Assembly: GCA_973895155.1 (NCBI GenBank)
Contig: OZ316893.1
Location: 9,362,001-9,426,000, forward strand
From: Marsupella aquatica
Taxonomy: Eukaryota; Marchantiophyta
Reading direction: 5' to 3'
Length of the DNA stretch: 64,000 nt
Below the pieces are notes generated by a model. The model did no database searches, was not told where the DNA came from, and worked only from the letters and a program-made list of their open reading frames with translations. Position 1 is the stretch's first letter. The number at the start of each line of letters is the position of its first letter. Positions 49,000-61,417 of this stretch are shown piece by piece. The translations under genes and the position numbers were made by a program.

Positions 49000-50079
49000 T
49001 TACGTGTGTGCAGTGGTTGGACCAGGGCTGGTCCCCTTGTCGGGACGAGACCTCGAGCCGCCTTGATCAGAGGTGGGCCCAGGTTTTCCCCGCTGGAGGA
49101 CGAGCAGGGTAATGCGGTCTTGCAAGGCCCTGTTGTCCCGTACCGCCTCCTCCGCCTCATTTGCAGCTTCATCGGCCTCAGTCTGGAGCCGTGCTACCTC
49201 TAGATTGAGCTGGTCGATGGAGTTGCGATGGATCTGGTCCTGCGCTAGCAATTTATCTCGTTCGGCGGAGAGACTAGCCACCTGCTGTGCTGCCTACAGG
49301 AATTGTTTGTTGAGGTCGGTCAGGCTGGTAACCCGAGCCAAAGATTCTGAGCGTAATTGAAGCACGGTGTCGTCCAGCTTCTTGAGTTCGGCCTGCGCTC
49401 CGCTTAACTCCTGGTTTAGTCCGTCCCTCTGTTCGACGGTGTGAACTAACTCCTCGCGGCGGGTTGTTGTCTCCTCCTCGAGGTGCTCTACCAGCATCTG
49501 GAGGCGCCCGATCTCATTCCCCTTCGCCATGAGTTCTTCTTCCAAGCGGCTTACGATCCATGGTTGGTGCTCTAACATGAAGAAGGCTGGTTGAAAGTAC
49601 GTCGAGACTTGTTGTCCGATGTATGTTGCCAGCTCCCCAGACATAGTCTGGCTAAACTTCTGGACCAGGTCGTAGGCCATGGTCCCCGGGGCTACTTGGT
49701 AGTCCTCCATCCTCTCGGGTACCGGTGGCTCCTCGGGTGGAGCAACGATCTCCTCTGTAGTCAGCGCTGGGGAGGGGAAGATATCTTTAGGTGGTGGAGG
49801 GATTGGGGGTGGTTGTACTGCGGGTAGTGGAGGCTCAACGGAAGGGGGCGGCGGAATTTCCACAAGAGGAGGTGGCAGAGTATTAGTCGGGGCTTCCGGC
49901 TCGGGGTTTGCCCGAGGGACGGTAGTCCGCGTGCTCGGGGTTGCCTCCTTCGGGGCGAGGGTGACATTAGTCGGGGCTGAGGTGGCCATATTCTCTGGCC
50001 TCCCGCCGTGCCTTGTACCAGGCGAGGATAATGGCGATATGACTTCCCAAGTAAGTCTTCCCCCCAATAGCCATACCAC
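49000..50079 (-). CDS. Proline-rich and coiled-coil protein with one in-frame TAG
   Basis: The frame 50079-49294 overlaps the end of the gag-like frame in a different phase, so it is reached by splicing, frameshift or its own start (the Met at about 49990 is plausible). It has a Pro-rich stalk (PPPPSVEPPLPAV, IPPPPKDIFP), then a long heptad-rich coiled coil (RLQMLVEHLEEETTTRREEL, LVQKFSQTM). A single TAG at 49296-49294 (LNKQFL, stop, AAQQVASLS) interrupts it. The same phase then continues as coiled coil (LNLEVARLQTEADEAANE) to 49000. Function unknown; it could be a structural partner of the gag-like protein. Confidence 0.55.
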
Positions 50080-51310
50080 CGTGAGCCCGCTTCAGCTCCC
50101 CCGAGAATCTTCGGTAGAAGAATTGGGCCCAGTTTCGTCGTTTGTACTGTTCCACCTGCACGATCGTGCAGAGGGAAATCTCGGATCGTGGCTCAATCAT
50201 GTGTAGGGTAGTCCGTATGAAGTTAAGCCGCTCCATACAGGTTAAGTTGGTGCACGCCCCCTGCTTGTATCCGTTGTCCGTCTTACCCTCGGGTTTGAAG
50301 TGCCGCGGCGTATACTCCTTATCCCGAATTCGGATTTCCACCGGCACCGGCCCGGTTGGTAGGCAGAAGATTTGCGTTAACCGATGCTCCGTGAGTGATA
50401 AGGCCTGCCCCGAAACCTTGGTGGTCGACGCGTCAGTGTCGAAATTGGAGATGAACTCACAAATTTCCTTCGGCCCGGCGGCGCACGGCCTCTAAAGCAA
50501 GTGAGCAAACTGCTCCAACTGATGCTCCTTTAGATAGTCCGCATGTTCGAGTTTCTTGATCGCGATCCAGACTACTTCGGGGACGCGGATTACCTGTAAT
50601 AAGTTGGACTTCGGGTTATCCGGGGGCCGTCGGGTCTGGTTGGTCGGGGGGTTTACCGGGGCAGGTGCAGGCGCGGCGTTGGTCCGCGTTGTTGATTCGG
50701 GGGCCATCGTAGTCCTTGGCCGCTTACGAGGATGTTGTTCGAGTTGTGGACTAGCTCGCTCGGAACCCGAAGAACACTCTGTGTTGATTACTGGACGGAC
50801 TTGGGACCGGTTCGGCGGTACACCGGTGGTCATCGGCTGAGGCACTGGTGGTATCGGGGTAGCCATATCCCAGTTGAAGGCGTTGGAGCTTTCCCCGAGG
50901 AATGTAAGATTACGCGCCACTTCCCATTGTTTGCTGATGTCTTCTTGGCGCTTTTCGGCTGTGATCTGCTGGTCTAGGTACCCTGGAATCTTGTCGAACT
51001 CCGCTTGAGTAAGCCGTTGGCTGCCCTTCAGCTTAAAGAACTTTGCTGGGACCTCAAGAATCGCCTCTGCTACCGATCTAAGCCCTTCCTCGCTGAGATA
51101 TAGTTCGGTGATGTAGTCTCGCAGCTTGTTGTAGCTGGAATCCCTGGTGATGGCTGTCCTTTCGCAATTAACCAGTGCTACCTTGGTCACCAGCTTCGCG
51201 TATCTTCGTTCGTAAGCGGCTTTCTTGGGACAAGAGTACCAGTAAGTCTCGGAGAACTTAGCACCTACCTCGCCAAACAAGGTCCAGAATCCCAAGGCTG
51301 TAAGGGTCAT
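49967..51310 (-). CDS. Gag-like protein interrupted by one in-frame TAG
   Basis: The frame 51310-50492 and the frame continuing to 49967 are the same phase, separated only by a TAG at 50494-50492 (FAHLL, stop, RPCAAGPKEI). Part one (272 codons) has an alpha-helical region (WYSCPKKAAYERRYAKLV, GYLDQQITAEKRQEDISKQW) and a basic, Pro/Thr-rich tail (PRKRPRTT). Part two (about 175 codons) has a compact domain (MERLNFIRTTLHMIEPR, RRNWAQFFYRRFSGELKRAH, LGSHIAIILAWYK) resembling the unnamed plant transposon proteins annotated as putative gag. An exon may lie upstream, ending near 51317. I infer nucleic-acid binding or capsid formation; no catalytic motif is present. Confidence 0.6.
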
Positions 51311-51820
51311 ACTAACCTCGTAGTCCGGTTTGTTGAGTCCACGTTCCCACCCGGCTGGTCCTCTTTCTCGTGGAGGCCTCGCTCGTCCTGACTAAATCTC
51401 GCCATATTCCGCTCCTCTCCCTCGATAATCTCCTTGTAAAGGTCGACTTGATTCGATCAGAAGGGCGAGTGGGTGGCAACGTCCGTGAATTCAAAAAAAG
51501 GTAGACATGAGCAAATGGCCCGCAGCACCATCGGCTCCTCTCTTATGGAGGTGCCAGGATGAGCCCGAGCGTGAGAAGGCCAGGCCGTTTGGTCATTGAT
51601 AACGAGCTGAAGTCGGCGCCTCGGTCCAAGCGTGATTCCTCCAACTGATTTTTACTCCGCTGCCGCCACCGTACCTCTGTCGTGCGTAATAATCCTCTTC
51701 CTGAACTCGTAATTATTCGGTCATTTTAACCTACTCCTAATCTATTCATAATGGCAACAGACGGCTACACGTGCTATTCTACGCTATGGCTACGGTCCTA
51801 GTGCCCGTATAAGGCCTAAT

Positions 51821-52634
51821 CTACGACCTGGATTCCGTTAAGTGACACGTTACCCGTGTCACATCATGTAATGATCTCTTCTTTGACGCGCCCATCACTT
51901 GCAACCCACCGTTGTCATCATCTTGTGCCTCTTCCCAAGCTGTGGGAGCTTGTGTGTCCAAACTCCCTATCACCCCGCTTGAGTAGAATAGGCACTCCGA
52001 CATGATATACCCTATTGCCATACTTCCCTCTGGTCGAGCGGGTTGGTGCACCCAAGACTTTAGCACTTTCATGAACCGCTCTACCCAATACATCCACCGC
52101 GCATGCATTGGACCAGCAATGGCTACCTCGTCCACCAAATGACATAGCAAATGCAACTGCATGTCAAAAATACATGGGGGAAACACCTTCTCCATATTGC
52201 ACATAACACGGGCAGAATGTTCCCTCATCTCGGGAATCTCACTCTCCTTTATTTCCTTGGCGCATACCCACCTGTATGGGGTACTCAAAATTTTGTCAAA
52301 TTATTAGTATGATAAACATATGCAATGATCATAGCATAAATATATGCCAACAAGACTATGCTCACCTGAAAATGGAGCACAACTCATACACTGTATGTCA
52401 GAGTAGGCGTCGCTGTCTAGAATCATCGCAACAACGCAAGACAGCAGGTAACACATGCTGAATCAACTTGTGATAATTATGAGACTTCAAGCCTATTGGG
52501 GGTATGTGGTCATCCCTTGTAGTGCACCCACGGAAGCCGACTCCGTAATGGCTAGGGAACTTCATTTCACATATCATCCCGTTCATCTCCTTCAATATCT
52601 GTCTTGGCAAAACCCAAGGAGCAGGTGGCTTCAC
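51821..52634 (-). pseudogene. CACTA element 2: tnp2 DUF4218 remnant
   Basis: Two exons of a tnp2 transposase: 52634 to about 52360 (KSHNYHKLIQHVLPAVLR) and about 52273 to 51821 (CNMEKVFPPCIFDMQLHLLC, RWMYWVERFMKVLKSWV, PEGSMAIGYIMSECL). They match the central domain of the intact copy at 58205-59106 (LEIYFPPAFFDVMTHLLVHV, LYPLERYMKLLKGHV). An in-frame TGA near 52400 and loss of the entire catalytic N-terminal part show that it is dead. The flanking left part of the gene is displaced by the nested insertion. Confidence 0.85.
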
Positions 52635-52639
52635 TAGAA

Positions 52640-52949
52640 GAATCCGAGGTAAACTGAGACCGCAATATGTGACTCATTTTGGCTCATGTGACTTCATTGT
52701 GACTCAACGTGACTTGACCCACGCTGTGACCCTTGGAGTTGCAAAAGTTGAGACCAAAAAATGGAAGTCACTATTGATACTGGGCTTTGCAACTTGTTTG
52801 ATACCCATTTGTGACTGATCTGTGACTTTATTGTGGAGTCTAGCCTTGTTTCTACGTGACTGCAATATGACTTCAGCGAGTCACATCGTAAGTCACAAAC
52901 ATGACTTACCCACATTCAACAACGACTAGCGTGTGACCATTTAGTGTCA
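52640..52949. repeat. CACTA subterminal repeat array, possible element end
   Basis: About fifteen copies of GTGACT(T/C/G) or its complement AAGTCAC/GAGTCAC occur in 290 bp. The array ends at GTGTGACCATTTAGTG (to 52946), the complement of the diagnostic CACTA terminus, followed by TCA as a possible 3-bp target duplication. It fits the 5' end of the deleted element 2, whose tnp2 is on the minus strand. Confidence 0.7.
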
Positions 52950-53486
52950 CAGGAGAGACCAATGGAGACCCTAGCCCGCGTCACACAACAGAACCATTTG
53001 GGACTCTATATACTCATGTTTATAACTAATAAGGTTCACATGCAAGTTATAACCATGACTAATGAACACAGAGGGACAGTTCATAAGGAGAGAGAGCACT
53101 CCACATTACAATACATAGAAACCTGATGTTCTAACTTTAGAAATATAACACATTGAATACAAGAAATGAACATAGCATGAATGACATCCACATGAAACAA
53201 AGCATCATATAAGCAGATCCTACATAAAACATTCATAAGAATTAAACACAATCACAATCTTGCTAAAAAATGAAGATCATTTGAATTCCAATGGAATAGT
53301 TTACAATGTGATCAATGTAATTCAGACAAAACAGGAACTCATAATTGATGACTGCAGGATGAGATAACTGAAAGCACATGCATGATACTATGAATCTCCA
53401 AGAGGACATGATTCTTGTACTACTTCTTGACATCTAAAATCTACATAACATGACTCACACTACAAACAAATAATGGCATGACATTG
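52950..53486. other. Spacer between the two CACTA elements
   Basis: No ORF of note. A CACTACAAACAAATAATGG at about 53458 could be the left end of element 1, but no partner terminus was located to the right of tnp2. Confidence 0.35.
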
Positions 53487-56400
53487 TTATGGATCCTCTA
53501 TGAACTTGCTTGGCCATAATACCAAAGAACCTACAGCATCTCCAAGTGTCTTTTGAGGAGGATCATCATTTGTGTTTGGAATGGGAAGGACAGCTTTAGG
53601 TTTCACTAGTAATGTGACTAACACTACTGAATAACCTGGGGGAATCCTCTTGCCATGGAACGATGTGGAACCAACCTGCACTCTGCCAAATCCTACTCGT
53701 GTTCCACTCTCATCAACAGCTAACAAGCCACTTTGTCCCTCAGCATTAGGTGCTTTCCCCACTTCCACCTTAGATCTTTCTGCCAGCACCGTTCTTGGAG
53801 GTTTGTATGAAACCTTTGACGTGGCTCTGCTCCCACCAGCAGACTTGCTTCGTGTGCGCATGCTTCCTCTCTTCACAGTAGTGAAGCTAGGCTCAGTAGG
53901 TTCCTCTGTTAGGACTGTCACAGTAGCAGGTTCATCACCTGGAAGTGTCATACCAACTAACTCTTTGGTTGGATTTATCTCAACAAGAGGCACACCTGTC
54001 ATTGAGAATGATACATTCTGCAAATCATTTATCTCTGCAATGGAGTCAAGATCTACATAGCATGAATCTGGCTCAATGGTATCATTGTCATGCTTGCTGA
54101 TATCCTCATTTGCCCCAACATTGATATCATCCACTCCCTTGCCAATGTCATCCTCATCCAAACATGGTTGACTGCCCTCTGTCAAACAAGTTGCTTGTAC
54201 AGACTGCAACTTTGTTGTCTCTAAATTACAGCGAGTATTTGCCAGGTTCTCATACTTCTTCTCTGTAGCACCTGTCTTATTCTCTATGGACACAACAACC
54301 ACAATATATGTTACTGAAAATAACACATTCAACAAACAATGTCAATTCAAACTATACATTTAATAATCATATCCCACACAGTTGTAAAGGCCTTACCTTC
54401 AAGCCTACATGTCGTTGGCATGCCAGAAGAGTGCATCGACTTTGCCACCTCAAGTGGTGATGGTGGAACTCCTGCAGAATTGGAATCAATTTTATCTCTC
54501 ACCGACACAACAGCTTCCATTAATGTCTTGAAGTTCACATGGAACAAGTCAGTCAATGAATTCAAACGTTCATTGATCTCTGGAAGACATGTTTTGACAG
54601 CCTTCAAACGACCACTTATCTCTGTAAGTGAAGATCCACCTCCCTACATGACACAGGGGTATAGGTTCAATCACTCCATATGAAATGTTGGGCAATATAT
54701 GCACAATCAATGTTATATACAGTGTACACCTGAAATTCAACACGGGTCATTCAATTACCAATCAGAACTCATATAACTTACATGCTTGGAGGATTCAGAT
54801 GCACCCTCTTGAGCCCGGGTGTTCACAATTTCAGCCCTCAACTCTTCTTTTGAAGGGCTTTGCCCCAATTGGGCTTTCTGCACATGCATGGCAAACACAA
54901 GTTATCATTATTATTCAGGGAACGTACACTAAAAAACAAAGTGAACAGTACATAGTGTAGCATAAATTACATAGCTAGGCCATTGATTCTTACCAAACGT
55001 TTTGCTGTCGGTGCAGTGCCGGTCCTTCCTGTCAGATTAGGGTTCTGAACACTCAACCTGGCCTCGGTCATCTGTGAACTCTTCTTTTTTGAAGCATTTG
55101 TTACAAAATAAGCTACTAACCTTGCCCATACTTTATCATCACAACTGGCTGGTGGAGGCATATCTGGCTTCTCCCCACCTTCCTTCCAAGCCTTATGCAT
55201 TCTCCACCTCTCTTGCTTGATGATTTTACCTGCTGTACTCTCTAAGCAACCTATGTCCACGCCATCATCACTGCCCACATAATTCCATTTGCCAGCAATA
55301 TTTTCACATACAGTCTTCCAATCTTTTGGATGTTGTTTTCTAAAATTAATAACACTCACATCTAACCAACGCAATACTTCAGCTTTCAAATCAGCATGCC
55401 ATCGGTTCTTGCGAGGACACTCAGCATCCACCCATTGTCTCATTCAACTTTACGTTCCCTTTCTTTGTCACCTCCCCTCGTGCACTGCTCTCGATAGTAT
55501 TGGGCGTTGTATTGGCCACCCCTTGATTCACCCTACCTGGGGTTCTGAAGCCACCTGGGAAAATACAATGCCATTCATGCTTGAGAACTACATACAGTAG
55601 AATGGATGACAGCAACATTCAATGCTTCACTTCAAGAAAAATTCTTCAAACTCACATACCTGTAGCTCTGCCTGTAGATGCCTGTGCAGGGACTGCACTC
55701 TGGAATTGTTGCGACCCTGGACCACCTGTCCAGCCTAGTATAGGGGCCGGATGATGTCACTTTCTAGGTATGTGTGTGCAAACAGATGTACTGAAAACTA
55801 AGTACAAACTGTAGGAAAACAACTGAACATTCACCGACATACCTGGCCCCCTTCCGTGCTGCATCTGCATAGGGGCATTAGTGAATACTTGAGTCGATGG
55901 TTCGACTGTCCAATCTGCACACATACATTTTCTATCATTATACATGTGCAGAATCCCCCCCACGTGAATGGACTCCAGATATAATGAGTTCTTCCATTGC
56001 TGACAAGATCAGATATTACCTGCCCCTCTTCCAGTGTTTGTAGGTACTGTATTTTGATATCCCTGCCAATTACCTTCACCACCTTCCCAACCTTGTTCAT
56101 TCCACGACCCACCACCATCCTCCCAACCTGGTTCAACCCATGTTTGTCCTTGTGGACATTGGAACTGATCATTACCAGCATTTGCCCATTCAGGTTGGGC
56201 AGAATCTGCATGCAATGGCAGGTGGACAGAATTTCATGTTGTCTGCATCCAATACATCCCAAACAATGTCAAAAATTGATATGCAGTCTGAAATTCAGGA
56301 GTGCCATGCCTTCACAAAGAACTGGCATATAGATATATACTCACATCCCCATGGTTGAGGTGGACGTCCATACCCACGAGATTGTGGGTTTGGACCTGCT

Positions 56401-57168
56401 CTGCCTCTACCACGGGCATAACCTAGAGCTTGCCCCCTGCCATAGTATTGGGCACCAGCCTGGGATCTACCACTACTACCACCTCGCCAACCTTGATCAG
56501 AGGTCAGCCCCCCTGCTGGTATGGTGCATGCACAAGCTTCGAAGGCAAAACAAAACTGGCAGGATGCTGCATCACATCACCAACTACAATGTCAGGAACT
56601 AAGCAAGGTACATATGTGTAGTACTGAACATATGAAACCTCTAAACAAGATTTTTTAACTCAAAACCTTGTTGGGAAAACTACTTACCTGTTTCTTTTGG
56701 GGCTGCTCTGCAATGTATTCATCTTCATAACCCCCATCCTCATCCATTTCCTCTGGAAAATACTCATCATCTGCATCTTCTTGTCTAGTGTCTGCACCCA
56801 CCTGTGCAGCATCAATGTCATCTCCACATTCTGCCATTGTAGGTACGACCTTCTTGCTCAACCTGTCACTCCGACGCACAGGCCCAGAGATAGTGCTGGT
56901 CACCCTTCTTGCGTACTCCTTTTGTTTCTTTGAAAATGCTGTGGCTCTACAACATTCCAATATGAGAATACAGTCACAATTTCAGTGCCACATTGAACTA
57001 TTCATGTCACACAAACTCAGCGGAGGGGTGTAGTTGAGAATCGTTCCCTTACAATTCAGCCACATCCTTTTCCAGATCCAGTTCTGCGATTTTGGCTTTC
57101 ACGTATGCTCGTTGTTCCATAGCTTTCCTTTCATACTCACACATCTCTGTGTCACTCTGTTCCATCCT
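53487..57168 (-). CDS. CACTA element 1: tnp1-like multi-exon gene (exon borders partly unresolved)
   Basis: CACTA elements encode, besides tnp2, a DNA-binding tnp1/TnpA-type protein that recognises the subterminal repeats. Minus-strand segments in order: about 57168-57055 (MEQSDTEMCEYERK, charged helix), 56948-56690 (VRRSDRLSKKVVP, then acidic), 56530-56350 (RGG-rich: YARGRGRAGPNP), 56215-56020 (Trp/Gly-rich: WNEQGWEGGEGNWQGY), short exons near 55.9, 55.7 and 55.5 kb, 55443-54967, 54607-54350, 54290-53487. The 55.4-55.0 kb exon resembles Transposase_24 (DDKVWARLVAYFVTNASKKK, SQMTEARLSVQN). The last exon is Ser/Thr/Val-rich. Exact borders were not all resolved and one join near 55.44 kb looks irregular. 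Confidence 0.65.
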
Positions 57169-57321
57169 ACTGGACCACAAAAACATGTCATCTATGGTCA
57201 CCCCGTATAACACAATGCAACCACAATCACCAGGCATCCATCCATACATCTGTGTTGCTTCAGAATTACTTTATTACACATCCTTCCCCTCACTAATGTC
57301 CATGCAAACAATTCACATTAC

Positions 57322-60300
57322 TCATGGCACAGGCACACTGTTGGCATCTGCATCTCTGAATTCGCCTCCTTCAGCAAATGCATCTACCCTTGTCACAGGA
57401 ATGAAGTCCCCGCTATCATGAACTACAGGCACTTGGTCTGAATGCCGACGATCAAAGGCACTATGAGATTGTAAATGAAACTCAAGGTTTGATCCTTCCA
57501 TCTGACGTTGCCTGGCCTGTTTATGACACACTACACGCCAACCTGGGGAGTCTTCCACATCCAGGAAGAAAGCTTGCTCCACCTGACTAGGAAACACAAA
57601 TGGCTCAGACCATTCAGGCAATTTCCCTCTGAAATTGGCCAGCAAGAAACCGTCGTTGTCTCTCTTCATGGTAGCCCTGTTACCAAGCCAATCCTGCCGC
57701 ACCCATGAACCTTTCATAAGAATCACAGGACTGGACACCGCCCCATAGTCTAGAGCCCATATGTCAACTAATTCTCCCACATATCCCATCTCCATCCAGG
57801 CCCTGTCGTGATTGTGGCTCTGTTGCTCAAATACAGTGATGAGCCCGCAGTCATTCGTCACCCTGTAGGCACTGTCACCATCCTTCACTCGAAAGTGATT
57901 CCCATATGCTCTCATCCGTTTGTAAGTCTTCACTTTCAGGCTAGGGGCATTAGACAGTAGGTAAATGTCTGCATCCATGTCTGGGTGGGTCTCGTGATGC
58001 TCTCTAATTGCCACTCTGATCCACTCCATGAAACCTGGAAAAGTTGTTCCTGTAGTGGGATGGGCCACCTTCAATGACTCATACTCCCTGAACGAACAAC
58101 CACACAACATTAGCTTGGGTAAACATGAACAGGCTGAAGGAGAAAACCACACGAACACAACATTTAAGCTCATGAACTGGATTATAGCACATGTATGCAC
58201 TCACTGTATCCAGGGTTCCATCACCACAGTGTTGTGCAATACAAAGTCATGTGCCAAGTCTCTCATAGATATGGTTATGTTCTTTGTGGTTGCAGCCCCT
58301 TCCAGTACTTCACCTATCACCCCTTCCTCCTCATCAGAATTCCACACCCTGGTCTTCACATGCTCATATTGTGCTATGTATTTGGTCAGAAATCCCAAAG
58401 TCTCATCCTTGATGTAACCTTTAGCCATGCTTGCTTCAGGTTTGTAATATGTTCTCACGTGACCTTTGAGTAGCTTCATGTACCGTTCCAAAGGGTACAA
58501 CCAATGAGCACTCACAGGCCCAAATTGGTGTAGCTCTTCCACAACATGGACAAGTAGGTGGGTCATGACATCAAAAAATGCGGGAGGAAAATAAATCTCC
58601 AGGTCACACAGCACCTGAGCGACATCTTCTGTCAGTTGTGGGAAGTGTGTTTCATCCCAAACCTTCACACAAATACGACAAAACACATCACTGAGTCGCA
58701 TGATCACAGTACGAACAGGCTTCTGCAACAGGCCCCTCAGGCATAAAGGCAACACCTGTTGCATCAACATATGGTAGTCATGGCTTTTCATACTACCAAG
58801 CTTTCTAGTCATGATATGCTTCTTGAAAGCACTGCCATAGTTTGAAGGAACCTTCAAAGAACTCAACCTCTGCACAAATAGTTCCCACTCTGTGTCTGTC
58901 AGAACATAGGGCGCTTGGTACTTCAAGAGCACATCAGCTCTGTGGGCATGTGGCCTCAACCAAAGATGGGGTTTCATTCCCCTCTGTTCAAGATCCAATC
59001 TCACTGAACTAGTGTCTTTCTCCCCACACAAGAATTTGAGTAGACTCTCACAAATATTCTTTTCAATGTGCATAACATCAATGTTATGTTTGCTTGGCTC
59101 AAACTCCTGCATCGTTGCAATGCAAAAGCGTCAGGAAATGCCTCAAGTTTAGTCTCTCTCTTCGAAATGAATGCACATGCTCTGAACCAAAACATGTATC
59201 CCAATTAGCATCAACTCCAAGAGGCTTACCCTCCAGTACTTGAGCTCCAAGTCCAATATGCTCAGTCTTTTTACACCATATCGCTTTATTGGATCACTCA
59301 CTCCATCTTCCCTGCCCCCTCGTTTGATATAGTCATCCCTCAGTGCTCCCCACTGCCTGATCTCCTTTTTGGTCACTCGTGCCGGGGGTCCACGTTGCTC
59401 AATCTCATTGCCAAAGTGTGCAATCAGTGTCTGTCTTTCTCTGTAAGGGTGATCTGCCTTCAGAAAACGACGATGGCCCATGTATATCACTTTCTGCAGG
59501 GCTCTGGAGTACTCACTGGTGACATTGCGCCCACAGATAGTACAAGCACAATATCCTTTTGTTGTTTGGCTTGATATCATCCCATGGGCTGGGTAGTCAG
59601 CTATAGTCAGAATGACAATGGCTCTAAGGATGAATGGGTTTAACCTCCCAAGCCTCTGTAGGACATCATATGTGAGAACTCCTTCCTCCCAAAGCTTTCT
59701 CAATTCCTCCACTAGGGGAGCCAGAAACACATCTATGTTGGCAGATATAGCACTGTCTGGCCCTGGTATCAGTAGGACCATCAGAACAAAAAATCGCTTT
59801 GTAGTCATCCAAGGATGAAGGTTATAATTCAAAATAGTTACAGGCCAGCACGAAAATTTGTTGTTCTTGTCTCCAAATGGATTTACCCCATCCAATGACA
59901 GCCCAAGTCTGACATTCCTCGGCTCAACAGCAAATTCGGGATACATCTCATCTATGAGTTTCCATTGCCTTGAATCTGCAGCATGTCGTTGTAGCCCATC
60001 ATCACTTTTCTTGTCAGCTGCCCAAGTCATCATCTCCGAGATGGCACGGCTTCTGAACATCCGCTGAAGTCTGGGAATGAGTGGAAAATGACGAAGTACC
60101 TTGGCGGGAACCATAGACTTTCCTGAGTTCCGATACCTGTGCTTCCCACACTTAGGGCATGTCAACGATTCTTTATACTCCTTTCTGAAAAGAACATGCC
60201 CATCAGGACAGGCATGGATCAAATCATAGTTCAATCCAAGATTAGATATGCATCTTTTTGCCTCGTACATGTTCTTGGGCAAAATATTACCATCTGGTAG

Positions 60301-61053
60301 CACAGTTGTTCGCAAGAATGCCAACAACTCAGAAACCAAAACGTTGGGGACATTGTGATTGCCGCAAATGTTCAGGAACATGATGACAAATCCCAGTTTA
60401 GAACATTTGCTACCGGGGTACAAAGACTTCCTGCCTTCCTGTATTTGCAGGGGAGAGCCAAACATCCCATCATGCCCAGGGGTTTCCTGCCCTATCTCAA
60501 ACTCATCAAGAGGCTCTTTGACAGGGGGCACACTTGCATCTGCAGCCGTATCCTTTTCGTTGTCCAGCCCATCGTGAAATGCATCCAAGTCTTGGAAGAT
60601 GTCTCTCACCATCTCTTCCACATGAATTCCTTCGTCACGTGGTGCTGCCTGAGCACCATCCCGTTGGAGAGCTGACAACCCACAGAGACCAGCTACAATA
60701 TTTTCAAATGCACCAGGCAGAACCTCACTTGCCCGTCTTGCAGCATTGGCAACATCAAATTCTAACCTCCACTCCTCGTCGGAAGAATCTTCCTCTGCAG
60801 GATCATTCCAAACTCGATGTCGTGGATCTCTTCCATGAACCGCGATATGCCACCAAACCTCATTCAGACCCCTGGTACGGGATCCTTGGCACATTGCACA
60901 AGGACATCTCATCCTACTGGCTCCTGAAAGTCTGGTTCGTAACCTTTCACGCTGCCAAAGCTTATTATCATGGCGTGATATCCTTGTGGGATGATGCAAA
61001 GGCAGTGCCTGTGCCCTGGGCTGGGTCTGGGGAGGGTGGTGACCAGGGTGCAT
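57322..61053 (-). CDS. tnp2: CACTA element 1: tnp2 transposase, open across three exons
   Basis: TNP2/TnpD-type transposase that excises and inserts the element. Exons: 61053-59230, 59106-58205, 58087-57322. All are GT-AG and phases match, giving 1,163 codons with no stop or frameshift. An N-terminal Cys/His segment (MRCPCAMCQG near residue 48, VWWHIAVHG) is the transposase-associated zinc-binding part. The Transposase_21 core follows: CPKCGKHRYR, LGLSLDGVNPFG, SCWPVTILNYNLHPW, TKGYCACTICG. Across the first intron is DVMHIEKNICESLL. DUF4218 is in exon 2 (HDYHMLMQQVLPLCLR, FPPAFFDVMTHLL) and DUF4216 in exon 3 (HFRVKDGDSAYRVTNDCGLI, FVFPSQVEQAFFL). It shares strand with tnp1, which lies just downstream, the usual CACTA order. 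Its openness contrasts with every other transposon gene in the window. Confidence 0.93.
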
Positions 61054-61386
61054 TGTAACGGGCTGGGAGCTCTGCAGTCATGGACAGCAGTGAACAAGGA
61101 TGCCTAATGGTGGTATTTGTGTTCCATATATCCCTGACTGTATCTGCCAAAAGAGTTAACATAACGTGTACTAAATTCTCACAAACCCTAAACCACCCCA
61201 AAAGAAAAAAAACAGGTTCGCGAGTAGTGTACCTATTGTCAAGTGAATGACACAAAATTCCTAAATGTTGGAGGGTGTCACCACCTCCTCCGCTGTCCTC
61301 AAATGTACCGCCTCTGCATGTACACCCATGACCATATCAGAGTCCAATCATGTATAGTCACAGGCACAGGTGTGAGAGCGGTATCA

Positions 61387-61417
61387 CATATCTCACCTTA
61401 TTACCAGGTGAGATATG
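61387..61417. other. Perfect 12-bp hairpin at the 3' end of the F-box-like ORF
   Basis: CATATCTCACCT and AGGTGAGATATG are separated by TATTACC. It overlaps the stop codon of the minus-strand ORF at 61401. The role is unknown. Confidence 0.85.

Larger units (their letters stand above)
48065..51815 (-). mobile_element. GC-rich nested insertion with gag-like and coiled-coil ORFs
   Basis: Inserted between the DUF4218 and DUF4216 parts of a CACTA tnp2. It is markedly more GC-rich than its surroundings and all its ORFs are minus-strand. From 48110 to 48990 there is no clear coding frame. The gene order is gag-like protein, proline-rich stalk, coiled coil. No protease, reverse transcriptase or integrase is seen, so it is probably a non-autonomous gag-only retroelement, or an LTR element with its pol deleted. 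Flanking LTRs were sought by eye and not found. Confidence 0.6.

Noticed and set aside
60534-61058. 174-codon plus-strand ORF.
   Set aside because: Antisense to the coding N terminus of tnp2.
61387-61417. Rho-independent terminator or microRNA precursor.
   Set aside because: A 12-bp stem without a U-tract is not a terminator in a nuclear genome and is too short for a plant microRNA precursor.
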